Below the pieces are notes generated by a model. That model was given only the letters and a program-made list of their open reading frames with translations, ran no database searches and was not told the origin of the DNA. From Nematostella vectensis (Eukaryota > Cnidaria > Anthozoa > Actiniaria > Edwardsiidae), in NCBI RefSeq assembly GCF_932526225.1, contig NC_064041.1:7027042-7091041 (forward strand): 64,000 bases of DNA. The letters run 5' to 3'. Position numbers and translations under genes: made by a program. Below, in pieces: positions 47,155 to 59,400 of this stretch (position 1 is its first letter; every line of letters begins with the position of its first letter).

Positions 47155-48132
47155 CGCTCATCGTCCTTTGCGTGCTACAGGAATCACAATCTCTAGAAAG
47201 GCTCGAAAGATGACAAGAGCGGTCAAGTTGGCCTTCGAGTATTGTCGAAGGACTTGACATCCTTATCAAGTTTATCAAGTTTGTTGTTAAACGTTATATA
47301 AAATGCATGGATCTGTCTTTTATTTGGGACTTGAATATGTCCATGTGTCCTTATTAATCGAGTAGGCAGTGTCCATGTGAGTGAGGGCTAATAAGGGATT
47401 AGCCCTCACCCTAGACACGCGCACTTTGAAGAGATGGAGAAAGAAGGTACAATTTCTTACAATGGCCATCAGTTCCTTGTATTCCGGACTGATTTTCCCT
47501 TTTCAAAACACAAATAACGTGAGGCCGAAATGCACATACCCAGATTTTGGCTTTTTAAGATTTTCCCTTGGTCTGCCATGCGCTATGAACGAATGGGGAC
47601 GAAAAGCTCAAATTTAAATGACACAAAAAGTCGCATCAGTTTAAAAAAAAGTCGCACTTGATATTTTGTTTGATATTACTCACTAAGTACTTAGGAGAAT
47701 TTCCGCCTTATTCGATGTGAAATGGGCTTATTGGAAACGTCAAGTCATGTTTTCCCGTCATGTCGATGTGATCATACTAAGCGCCTTCAAGACTTACTCA
47801 AATGAAGTAAAAAATAACTACTGAATAAGTTGCGTAAGCCAGATATAGCTCACCACAGGGTTCAATTTTTTTTTTTTAATCTGACAGGAAAGTAAGCAGG
47901 GTTTTTTTAAACTTTATTTCTAATTTGATTTTAAAGAATAAAGTGAAAGGAAAATTATGTATTTTTTTTCTATATTTATGTATTTTTCTCCCTCAGATGT
48001 ACAAAAAAGGCGCGCCGATCTCCATACGCGTTCATGCGCATAGGGTGGGGAGCCTGTGGCGAAAAGCTGCCCAAAAGTTTGAACTGAATCAAAATTTCGC
48101 CAACACTCGCCAGCACCAGCCAGCACCTCCCA
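47155..48132. other. Intergenic, no gene seen
   Basis: Contains a short repeat of TCAAGTTTATCAAGTTTG near 47267. Open frames have no family resemblance. Confidence 0.4.
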
Positions 48133-48217
48133 ACACATTGTTCAAACTGCGCCAGCATTTGTTGGGCCAACGTCTCGCCCGCGTTTCACCAATAATGCTG
48201 GCGCAGTTTGAACAGGA
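48133..48217. repeat. 20-bp inverted repeat
   Basis: GTTCAAACTGCGCCAGCAT near 48140 and ATGCTGGCGCAGTTTGAAC near 48197 are complements. The sequence before it is rich in CCAACA and CCAGCA phrases. Confidence 0.6.
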
Positions 48218-48365
48218 CCCTTCGCCAGAGTAATACACGGGAAAACATTTTCACAAAAATTCACCCTGGACTACTAACTAGGCGGCGTGCCAAACCGCAC
48301 CCTCTTTCTTACAATCATAAAAGTCATACCAAGATAAACCTAAGGTCAAATAGAGACCAAACATG

Positions 48366-48467
48366 GGACTCTCTTTGCGCTCGACATTCTAGTCCAGACC
48401 TGGGACTCTCTTTGCGTTCGACATTCTACCAGAATGTCGAGCGCAAAGAGAGTCCCAGGCCTGGACT
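48366..48467. mobile_element. 37-bp-arm hairpin with extra direct copy (GACTCTCTTTGCGCTCGACA family)
   Basis: Arms 48391-48427 and 48431-48467 are nearly exact inverted copies with a 3-nt loop. A further direct copy precedes (48366-48390), and a solitary copy lies at 49145-49184. An uninterrupted long hairpin of this kind would be unstable in cloning. Confidence 0.75.
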
Positions 48468-49311
48468 ATCGACTTTCTGGCTCGCGTGAAAGAGGGTCCA
48501 ATATTTATTGCATGCGCGAACATGTACCAATCAGCGATCTTCGCGGCAAAAAATCGAAATACGAGCGCGCGCAATAACTGACGTGCCTAATGTGAGTCGA
48601 TTCCCAATAGACCTGATTGGTGCAGAGCTCCGAAAATCGATCATCGCTATGATGACAAGAATGTTTTAAACATGGAAGGGATATCAGCGACCTACTTGGA
48701 ATTTGTTTTCTGAAAAAACGCGATAAAATAAAACGCCACTTTACTCAAGCGCGCGCGTGAAAATAGCGAAAACTGAAAAGCTATTTGATTGATATGTTTT
48801 CCTGACTCTAATTATCATCTGTGCTTTTCCAAGAAAGCATAAGATAAGAGGCGTGGGGTGGTTGTTTAGGTCAAGATGCCTGCGAAAGGGACGAGCGAGG
48901 GTTTATTTTAGAAATAATACGCTAATTATGGACGTGGATAAATACTTGATTGTCATCCTTTTCCAAGAACAGGCGAGAGCATAAGATAAGAGAGGGACAC
49001 TTTGGTATTACCCGCGCGCCATGTCGATTCCAAATCCGGCTATTTTTAGTAACCACCACCCCACCACTGCGCGTGAGGATTTGCTCCTTTTATTTTGTCA
49101 CGCATGCACATGCAATAAATACTGGACCCTCTTTCACGCGAGCAAGAATGTCGAGCGCAAAGAGAGTCCCAGGTCTGGATTATTCCTGAAGGGGACGTGA
49201 AAAAGCATGAAATGCCGTCCTGAACAGGACGCGAAGCCGGCAAGAAAAGCGTGCGCGCGCAATAGAACGTGCGCGAGGCGGCGTCTTCTTGCCGGCGTCG
49301 TGGATCTAAAG
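48468..49311. other. Intergenic, no gene seen
   Basis: CG-containing DNA with repeated GAGCATAAGATAAGAG and GGACCCTCTTTCACGCG phrases. No gene recognised. Confidence 0.4.
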
Positions 49312-49578
49312 GCCCTGTCACACGTACGTTTTTTCTCTTGCGACCTGTCTCGCAAAAAAGTTGTTGCAGATCGCACGCGCATTTTTTTGCGTGTGACACC
49401 CCCTTTGCAACTTGTTTTGCATTTCTCAAAGTCGCATGAAAAGTAGAACGCTCTTCTACTTTCTGCAACAAATTGCTTCAAGTCGCAGGAAAAACTTCAC
49501 GTGTGACAGGGCGCGTGCGACCTGCAACAATTTTTTTGCGAGACAAGCTGCAGCCGAAAAATCTACGTGTGACAGGGC
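49312..49578. mobile_element. 267-bp MITE, GCCCTGTCACACGTA termini
   Basis: 15-bp exact terminal inverted repeats. Inner inverted phrases are GCGACCTGTCTCGCAAAAAA and TTTTTTTGCGAGACAAGC. No coding capacity. Confidence 0.75.
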
Positions 49579-50353
49579 ATTAAATCACCCTAATGTGCAA
49601 GGCCAGCTACGGCTACCATAACGACCAGAATGCACCGTGCACGTTTGTGTTGTTTGTTCGACAAACCAACATCAGTAACCGACATGCCGTGCGCGCGTGC
49701 GTTTTAGCTGGAATGGCCTTGGGTCGTATCGCCAAGGTATCGCATGAGCAGAGGCTCTTATTTAAGTTGTATTGATTGTGCAGTCGCGTGCAAAGGTGGT
49801 GAAGGTCGTCACGTTCGTCTAGTATTGATTGTAGTGACCTACGTAGCCTGTCCCCTGATCAATGGCCAATAAAAATCTGCGTCTTCTCGTCCAAGTATAA
49901 ACTAATAAATAACACTTGGTTAGCACATACTTGCCATCGTAAAAACGCTCTAAACTACAAGCCTTGTTCTCTCAAATACTTGCCATCTAAACAAAGGCTT
50001 ATATTTAGTTCTTGTAAAGAAAATGGTGCTCACACAAGTTCTATTTTTAAGGGAGCAAAATTTGGGAACCAACTACAGGCCCAAAATCGGCCGAGGTTTG
50101 CTGATTAAAAATATAAAAAAGCACATCCTCGTTTCTCCGATATTCCAGTACTTTAACTCTCATACTTTGTAAGGGGTTCTATAAAGGTGTTTAAGCGCTC
50201 GAGTGATCAATATACCGCACGAAAATTGATAGCCTTCCTTGCGTGCTATCTCAAAGATTTTGCTCTTGTGGTAGTTAGGTGGATTATCTATGTGTAAGCC
50301 TGTGTTCGCAAGTTTGTGCACAAAAACAACTTACTCTGCACGACAATCATTCA
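49579..50353. other. Intergenic, no gene seen
   Basis: No exon or repeat termini recognised. Confidence 0.4.
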
Positions 50354-50656
50354 CAGGCCCGTACCCAGGGGGGTGCAAGGGGTGCGCACGTCCCCCCCAC
50401 CTACCACAACGGCCGAAGGTCCACTTTCGGTTCTTAAAAGACGTGCTATTTGTAGACAAAACTTTAAAACATAAGCTAGATCACTCTGGTATGTCGTTAG
50501 TCAGACTTTATTTGTAGCCAAATTCGACGTCCCGTGGATATATTGCAAAGGCAAAAAAAAACCCTCTTTGTTCAGATTTTTATTCAAAAATTCACTCCCC
50601 CCCCTCCCCAAGGAAAATTAGGTCCCCCCCCAAGAAAAATTCTGGGTACGGGCCTG
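50354..50656. mobile_element. 303-bp element with CAGGCCCGTACCCAG termini (complete copy)
   Basis: The left CAGGCCCGTACCCAG and right CTGGGTACGGGCCTG are exact complements. A truncated inverted relative lies at 1750-1963. Confidence 0.85.
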
Positions 50657-51224
50657 CATTCAGTCATCGGGGGCGCCGTGCGTTAGCCACTCTTACCCTG
50701 GGTATGGCCTTCGAACCGTCCTTCGAGATGTGGAAATGATGTTTTCGCATATACTGTTGTTTTTGTTAAAGTTTATAAGAAGGACCAGTCTGAGATTTCA
50801 CCAATATCTAAGAGCATGCTGACTCAGGGAGCAGTCATTATTTAGCGGGGGAGGGTACTATGTTGGGCAGGGGGGTGGGGGTACTATGTTGCGGGGGGGG
50901 GGGGGGGGGGTGGAGGAATGAAGAGTTACGAATTTTGAACTCCGATTTTTGGGAGGGCCTCAAAAGCACAGGTATTCTTATCAATTTCCAAGCCTGGAAT
51001 ACAATCTTGGAAGAAACCTAAGCCCCCTACAAAATAAGAACATAAAGTGTGATGTGCCTTCTGTTTGAACATTCATTACTTTCCTTTGGCTGGCGCTGAA
51101 ATCGTTAATCCCAAGTGTATTTATTATTATCATTGTTATTTGTTTTATCTTAATATTTGCAGCTTTTGTCCTTTCAATTTAGCATGATCACTGGATTCCT
51201 TGTCTCGTGTACCCTGGCGCTTCA
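50657..51224. other. Intergenic, G-rich stretch
   Basis: Holds a G run at 50895-50910 within GGGGG-rich DNA that could form G-quadruplexes. No gene. Confidence 0.45.
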
Positions 51225-51335
51225 TTGAAACTTCCCTTGTTCCTTTGCGCCAACGCTAAACCTTTCCATGGCACATTGTGCTCACATTATATTTTTAACT
51301 TGTTTTTACTGACTTGAGACGCCTGGGTGCGACGC
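51225..51335. repeat. Dispersed repeat copy (pair with 63230-63355)
   Basis: Both copies share AACTTCCCTTGTTCC/ACTCTTCCCTTGTTCC, CGCTAAACC and TTTTTACTGACTTGAGACGC. Class unknown. Confidence 0.6.
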
Positions 51336-51926
51336 AGCAGTTCCCGTGTTCATGTCAAAGTCATGGCATAGCGTACTTGGGGTGAACCGAAAAATACCGT
51401 AAATAAAGTTAGAAAGAAGCTTATGATGTTTTTTTTCTATTTCAGTTTTAACAACTTTTAGCATTTTAAGAAGTTAAAAATGACAAATGCTTCATAGGGA
51501 AATAACAACCACCCAGCATTAACTGGAAATTAGACGTTCTTATAAAAAAAGGCTGTATTTGTCATCGAATACATTATAGAAAAGCTAATACTCGGGGTCT
51601 AACATAAAAAGGGGTTGCTTTTGTGCTCGCAAATGATACCAGAAGACCATCGGTGAATGTCAAGGTATATTCGCCCGGGCGTTCCTCGCTGTTTTGTCGG
51701 CATGCGTTCGTCGAGCTTTGGGTGTTTGCTGATCAAATAATTTTTAATGATTGCCGCGGTCTAAACGTTAAAGAAACGGGATAAGAAGAAAACAATGGCA
51801 TGGAATAGCCTCCTCCTTAGGCAATTATGCATTCTAAAGGAAAGAAGAGAATGAAACGGGTTACCTGTGAGGAAATTGAGGATTAGGGACTAAGGACAGA
51901 GTTTTTATGCCACAGGAAACCCAAAT

Positions 51927-52087
<161 letters not shown>

Positions 52088-52570
52088 TCCGCTCTGCTCT
52101 GCACGCCTCTAGAGGAGGCTAGGCATGGAAGTAGGAAAAAAAAACACTTAATCCTTTCGTGTGATTCGCGCCTCTGAACTAATAAATTATGGTTTAAGGG
52201 ATTCAAAACGCCACATCATGTGTTTCCCTTCTTTATTGCTATTGTGTATCGCAAACCGAATCTTCGCGCCACTAAATTTCCCATGTACAAACTGGGGAAA
52301 GTGTCTGTTGACTCTTAACTCTCTTTTCATGAAGATTTGTGCCCGCGAAAAGTCTTTGCTCGCGGGTAACGTGCGCGTCAACTTACGGGGCCACCAAAGA
52401 GAGGCCATGTGACTCGGTTGACCTTTGCGAGGCCCGATTTTACATCATACACAAGATAACGTGCATATAAAAGATTCTTGAGTCCCTCCCGCGTGCTAGT
52501 ATCATAACATGCTCGATAACCCTACCACTCCGTCCGAGTGGCTAAGTAAACTGCCTTTTGTGTTTACAGA

Positions 52571-53148
52571 CACAGATATCGGTAAACGCGTGCCTACCTC
52601 AAATGCTTCTGATTATAACTTCCTGCGCGCGCTTGCTAGTGGAAGGCCTGTGGATTAGACACAGTGGAGCTACTCTCACAGCCGGAGCTTCCGATTCTTC
52701 ACAAGACGCCGAAACGCGCCGAGGAAATCTCATAAACTACATCGTCACTTTGATGCCACTTGCACGATATATCTCGATCAAAAAAGAACGGCTTCTATCC
52801 TTGATAAAGTGCTTTTACTTGGTCTCATAAAATCGGGCGACAATAGTTGTGTATTATTTATTGTAAATAAATCAGATCATTAATCCTTGTGCTTACCTTA
52901 CAGATAACACAAAGACGTTGTTGTTTGGCGGAAGTCCGCTAATCTTATTTTCCCGCTCGATTGACGGCTCCGTTTCAGACACACACGCGCGCTACTTTGT
53001 GCTTCCCACATCTTCTGGCAGGTATATCCGGGTTTTCCCTTGTTTAGTTGCCGGGTATAGACGGTCTGTAATTCTACTGGTAATGAGGCAATGTATTATT
53101 AGTGCGATGACCCCCAAGGGTGTTGAAATAAGCCGTCCGGTGAAGTAA
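52571..53148 (+). other. Possible exons of a discoidin-like gene
   Basis: Two segments follow good acceptors (TTTGTGTTTACAG before 52571 and CTTACCTTACAG before 52905). The second encodes NTKTLLFGGSPLILF, THARYFVLPTSSGRYIRVFP and ends SRPVK at a TAA, resembling the last strands of a discoidin domain (compare GRYIRVLLPP in the minus-strand gene). The first has RRGNLINYIVTLMPLARYIS. Their phases do not join directly, so an exon is missing or the locus is broken. Confidence 0.35.
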
Positions 53149-53337
53149 ATACATCACTTCTCGTGTTACCATATCACCTCATGTTGGATTAAATTGCTAG
53201 TAACTCAGAGCTTCACTTTACGAAATCTTCAACAGAACTAAAAATTGCGCATAATCAAACTAACAGCTTTTGAGATACGGCTTGCGCTAAAGCAAAGACA
53301 TTATCCACTCGGAAGCTAGGTCAGATAGTTCTCTCTG

Positions 53338-53358
53338 ATTGGCTAAGGTGTTTATAAG
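53338..53358 (+). promoter_or_regulatory. Possible core promoter of the sushi-EGF-protease-like gene
   Basis: ATTGG (reverse CCAAT) at 53338-53342 and TTTATAAG at 53351-53358 lie 63-83 bp before the start codon at 53421. Spacing is plausible for a TATA promoter with a short leader. Confidence 0.35.
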
Positions 53359-53420
53359 TTCCTGTGGATAGCTGGCTCTACGTGTGCAAGAGAGATAGTA
53401 AAGGCGAAGGGAACCAAGTC

Positions 53421-56400
53421 ATGGGTTTCTCTGCAGATTATGGCCTTCTCGCCTTTCTGTACGCCTTTCTCTGCCTTGGTGCAGCCCAGACGGTTGGTCG
53501 GATCACTAGAGGTGGGTAACTTTTGGTGAAATTATTCGGACTGGTTCGAGTTACACCCGCGATAGGATCTTGCTCGCCACGCGCTCGAGTTTACGATAAG
53601 AAACTAGCGCAAACACTGACTCAAACACGCACTTGAAATTGCTCTTGAGCGAGCAGCAAAATGGAATATAAACCGGAATGATATGGGTAGTAAACGTGCC
53701 TCATGATGCGTCAAAATTTTGCATTTTTTGTTGAAATCCGTGCTGGTCCTACATCGTCGGATGTGAATGCGTTTTAGCCGTTGAGTTCTTTTATTGAGTC
53801 TTTATCAATCTCTGAAAAAACTACAAGGCCACACAACATGACAGAAGGTCGACCGTGTGGTCTTGCGAATATGGTTGCCACATGTGTAGCCGTGTGGGTA
53901 TTATCGGTGTGCCTCGGTTCAGGGAGATGGTAGTATAAGACTGCGCGCTTGTAACGTTTGCGCTGTTCGCCTTGAACTCTCACAATTACAATACAAAATG
54001 CATGTGCAGAATAATGCGAATGGTTGGTTGAATGAAATCATGGGCTTTGAATAATTTGTAGAGTTTGATAAATTCCTGAGAGAAAGGTTATCCGAAACAG
54101 ATTCCTACTAGGAAATGACTAATGAGAAGAACAATAAACAAAAAAAATAGTGACGCGAAAATACAGAATCGTTGGGGATCTTATCATTTCAATCTTCTGC
54201 AAAATAAAATCCTTTCCCTTTGGCTTATTTTTGCAATGGCTTTGCGTTTGTCGAAACTTTTGCCTTATTTTCTGTCTTGTTTGCTCTTGCGTTTATTGTC
54301 AAATAACACAGTAAAGTGCAAGTCTTTTTACCACACGAGTGAAGCAGATAAAATTTCTATAAATAACCCTTCAGATTTTTTTAAAACATTATCTCCTTTT
54401 TTCATATTTCTTTAACTTTTGATAATGCTAAGTCAGGTTTTCAATATTTGATGTAATTGAACCAATGGCTTCAACCGTTTCCTAAAATACATCCAACCTC
54501 CTAGGTTGATTTTTTATATTGCAGTGTATTGTTTATTTGTATAACAAGAAGACGGTTTGAGTCAACGATAGGCCCCGATAAACCGTTCACCTATTCCACA
54601 TATTACTTTTAGAATATCAACGACTCTATGTCAGCGAAATAAAACATGCACGATTTAAAAAGGTGATTTCACGCTTTTATTTGTTTTCCCGGTGAAGTTG
54701 ACAATTCGTAGCTTGGACAGATCTGATTAATATTTTATCATGTTTTATTGCTCTAGGATAAGCAGAAACAACCAATGTAAGGTGATGTTTTCACACTGTC
54801 GCTTGTCGCAATTCTCGTTATATTAGCAAAAGTGAAGCCAATATCTTGGATATTTGAGGCTTATCAGGGTCACTTAGTACAGACTAATTGTTATTGTAAT
54901 TTGCTTTCATTTTCCATTCAGTGTATGGCAGGTACTTCCATTACACTTTTAAGTGCATTATCTTGCGAAAAATTCCATTATAAGAACATTTTTCTTCAAC
55001 CAAAGCCACATTGTTTCACGATTTTTGCATTTTCAGAATAGTATTCAAAATTCTGAAATAATATACCTTGAAGGAGAGCTTATAAACGTCGTCGTGAATA
55101 TTGATTTTAGGGATTTTACTTTTTATATCCAGGGTGACAGTTCTTCAGTAGCAGTGGAAACATTGCGCGAACAGTATCCCCTCCCCATCTCTTGAAATGT
55201 AAATCTTTTTACAGATTGTTTTCAGCAAATATTGCCGCATTTTCACGCTTAGACACCGCCCTCGAATAGGCACCGCATCAACTATGTTTTTATGTTGTTG
55301 CACAGGTAAAAAAATGTTGATAACCACTCTTTGCTCTCAGGCGCGTACCAAGATTGACTTATTAAGTAAAAGGGAGGGGGAGTCATATCATATAGAAAAA
55401 GTATAGTATTTGACCGTGATCCTTGATTCTTCAATAAGAAATGACCCACTTTTGCTAGAAAAGTGGCTCGTGTCCACCCTGAGCACCCCTTCCCCTTAAT
55501 TCCCTTAAGAAGACTGTTTACATTTGAAGTTTCGACGATTTATTTTCCAAGAAAAGTTCGATATAACCACTTGAAATAAGCACTTGAAATCTGATACAAA
55601 GTATCTCAGTCACTTACTTTAATTAGCCGGATAGAAATGGTTCTTTGTGTGACTTGAAATGCGCGGGAAAGTCAATGGCGGCGTGATTGGCCATCTTTAA
55701 ATAAGCCATTTGAAAGTAAATATTTGCCACGAATAGACATCGTACTCGGATAGCAATGACGTGCCACCCAAAAGCGGCCGAATAAGATGATTAGGTTTAG
55801 GATTAAGGATCCCAAATCTTGAAATTTTGCTATACCCGTGGTAGCTGTATGTCATCCAATGAGTTGGGAGCTATTTTTTACCCTATGAAATCTTCACGGG
55901 GATGCGGGATGAGGGGCCACGCCCTCATTCAGCTTCTGAATGCTTTGACTGCAACTTGTTAAAATCCTGCGTACGCCCCTGGCTTGCGCAACGAAGAAAT
56001 GCCGCAAGAGATGTTCATTCTTGTAGTAAACTAAACTAAACATTCTTGTAGTAAACTAATTAAGTCTCTGACCATGAACCTTAGACTTTCGGTAAAGGCT
56101 TTGTAAGCATTTATCAGCTTCGCATGCTTTCAGCGAACCAAATCAATGCGATGATTATCAGCTTCTATCTAGTTTGATCAAAGTGTTTATTTTCTCCGGT
56201 CCTCCCAGGAGGGGGGGGGGGGGTACTATTCCCCAATTTATTTCATTTTGTGGTCACGCGGGAAGAAGCTTTTGCGGCAATGAATTCTGGGTAAATTGGT
56301 ACCTCTTGTATTCGCTGTGGCATTTCTCCTTTGTATCCGGTGAACGCATCGGGTAAATGACGATTTTGTTTTTTTATCTTAATGTTTTATGCGTGCCCGT

Positions 56401-59400
56401 TACAGAATCCGACAATCCGTTTTTTTTTTCTTATCCGCGTGCCATTTTAAGCCAGATCCGCCGATCCGAAAACCTTTTCATCCCCCCCCCCCCCCCCTTA
56501 GTATAAGGTTGTGTTGCCTTGATGAATGGACCTATCAAGACACTTCTTTTGTCCTTTTTAGCAATATCGCTATTCATATTTGCGGTGATAATGTTCAGCC
56601 ACAGTGGGTGAAAGAAATGCATACTTTCAAATCCTATAATCTATTGTGTGTTTAATTTTTTGTTTAGTCTTGAGCAAGGTATCTATTTCTCCAGCAGCCT
56701 TTGTCCTTTATCAAGAATAGACACAAAGATGCAGAAGAGAACATGAATACAGGCTGTATAACATAAATAATAAGCTACCTACCATTTACCCATTCCCGTT
56801 AAAAGCTTTTTGCTTAACTCAAACAGGCGTTACAGGTCTGCTAAACTTGAAAAATGTACCCATGAGTGTATAACATCGCACCATCTTATCTGACATCGAT
56901 CGTCTGTATAAAAGGAATAGAATCTTTGTTTGTGTTTAAAGCTGTTTTTATATCTTAGTACTGAACCGATCCACCCCTCAGCTCCTTAAAGATGTTTATG
57001 ATCTGTTTTGCCTCACCTCTCAAAGTCATAAAAGGGTCACCTCCTCACAACAACGGCTCTTTTAATGAGGGTTTTGATAAGTTTTTATTTTGTCTATGTT
57101 TGTTATCGTAACCGCACTGATAACATCCTTAATCGTGTTTTTAAAAATAACCACAAGGGTGTTGTGAAGAGTTGTTCAAAACACTATTGCGAAAGATTAA
57201 CATTGATAAAACAGCTGGAACGAATATTCGGGGGAATGCAACATTCAAGAATAAGAAAACAAAAATAATTATTCGTTTTTGATACTGTTAACCTGGCTTC
57301 GGACAAGGGCTAAAAAAGGATCTACTCCGCCAGCCCGTTTTTTTGCTGGCTGGGAAGATGTTAAACCCCTCGGTTTCTGGGGGGGAAATCGTCCAGAATG
57401 GTTCTGCTGGCAAATTTGTGGAGTCGAACTAGTTGTGCTGGGAATATTTTTTGGGGGCGCTGGAGCGGATGCTGGGGAGAAAAATCGTCCCGATCGGTTA
57501 TACGGGCAATTATTCATGTGCTAAAATGCCTACCACTGCTGGCTGGGAAAAAAGGAATGGTCCCTCCTGGGGAAAAGGAACAGATAATTTTTCCCCAGCA
57601 ACTTTCAAAATGCATATTTTCAGCATCAGAACATATTCAAACGACGAAATATGCCATTTTAACGTGTTTCGTGAAGGGGAGCTCGTTGTGTGCCCTTGTT
57701 CGGAAGCAGGCGATATAGCTAAAAACTTTTTGTTTTGCAGATTTTCTTGTTTAGATAGAATTTGCGAGTTGATGTACAATGTCAAAATCATAATCCAGGC
57801 GTGTTGCCAAGAGTTGATCAATTTTGTCCAGTCGCGAGAATAATATAAATATATGAAAAACGTTTAGTGGGCGAGGAGTGTAGAGCACCCCCCACCCCTC
57901 CCCCTCTTGTGCCTATGCCTAACTGAATCATCATCATCACCAATATCATCGTCATCATAACCACCATCATCATAACCATCATCATCATCACCAATATCAT
58001 CGTCATCATAACCACCATCATCATAACCATCATCATCATCACCAATATCATCGTCATCATAACCACCATCATCATAACCATCATCATCATCACCACCAAT
58101 ACCATCATTATTACCCTAATCTCTTTATTCGTTACATTATATTATTACATCAAAAGACGGGGCCTCTAGCAGATCTGTGGGCGGTTTTACCCCACCCATA
58201 ATAACGAACCCCCCCCCCCCCCCCTGCCAAACTAGAGTTTTACCACACGAAGCCCACCAACCCTTCCATGACTCCCAAGTAATGAATGATATGTGAATTG
58301 GGTGATCTCTCTCTCCTTAGAAAAACCCTTGGCCCTCCCTGGGGTCATTAGATGTCATGGGATATTTGATAGCCACCCGATAGAACAAAGCAGGCCAAGG
58401 TGATTTATCGTACGTTATGCATCTTCGTCATATCCTTCGGCTCTCCTCTTATAATTTAACATTTGATGACGGACCGAGGACACTAATAACGGCTGCGCAG
58501 GAGACCCCTTCTTTATTATGTCTGATATTTATAGGTTGTGGGGACCCTGGAACTCCAAGTCGAGGCTATAGAATCGGCGATAACTTCCGGTTTGACGACA
58601 CAGTCGAATTCTTCTGTAATCCGGGATTTCAGATGGTGAAGGGTACGAGGTTACGTACCTGTCACGCAAACGGCAATTGGTCAGGCTCTCTGCCCACCTG
58701 CGCAGGTAACGTACTCTGTCACGCAAATCACGGTCACCTGATAGCTACTTAATAGTAATGCGCCGATTCGGCGAGCCTCATTTACTCGAATAAAAGCTGG
58801 GCTAGGCTCAATTTAACCCGCTTACAATCGTTTTAAAAATAAACCTAAAATTACGAGATTGCATGAGAAAATGAAAGGAATACAGAGCTGCTTTTGCGCT
58901 ACAGGATGTCTTAGAATGGCGTATATTTGCTTTTACACTCTTTTTAGGCTAGCACTCTGAGAATAATGCATTTTAGGCCAGCGCTTATTGACTTTATCGC
59001 TCTGAAAATAGCGTTTTCAGGCCAGCGCTTATTGAATGTTACGCTCTGAGAATGTCGCTTTTTACCCCGAAGCTTTTTTACTTTTAAGCTATTAAATACG
59101 CTTTTAGACAAGCGCTTATTGACCTATTACGCTTTTTAGGCCGCCGCTTATTCGAGTTATAAGGTATGCCTATTCCTATTGCTGATGCTGATTCTGATTC
59201 TATGTCTTTCCGCGGTAACCTTTCATATGCACATGCTACTGTTCAAATCGCACGTCACGATCAATGCATTTTCTACTATGTATTTGCTAGCGCTTCGCAC
59301 ACTGATTTTAAACCTAGCGGACCTCTTCTTATCCACAAGCTAATGATGTAATAACGACGAAATTAACACCTTTTTCTCCTACCCGCTTTTCTGAAACGTT

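Larger units (their letters stand above)
53512..58534 (+). other. Long first intron of the sushi-EGF-protease-like gene
   Basis: AT-rich with several repeats, listed separately. A segment at 55036-55132 follows a good acceptor but does not fit the phase of exon 1 (it meets TAG), so it is not called as an exon. Confidence 0.5.

Noticed and set aside
49046-49481. Minus-strand frames of 115-141 residues
   Set aside because: They run through the inverted-repeat element at 49312-49578 and a repeated hairpin motif; no conserved domain.
52528-52560. tRNA-Ser-like phrase GTCCGAGTGGCTAAG
   Set aside because: No B box or closing stem at the right distance.
55036-55132. Plus-strand segment NSIQNSEIIYLEGELINVVV as an exon of the protease-like gene
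   Set aside because: From exon 1 (phase 1) it would hit TAG at once; no domain recognised.
57279-57843. Overlapping open frames of 81-136 residues with GNRPEWFCWQICG
   Set aside because: They lie in the dispersed repeat that recurs inverted at 62765-63030 and show no domain.
57818-58108. Methionine/valine-rich open frame
   Set aside because: Translation of CAT/ATC minisatellite DNA. The same applies to the Met-rich and His-rich frames at 61939-62253.
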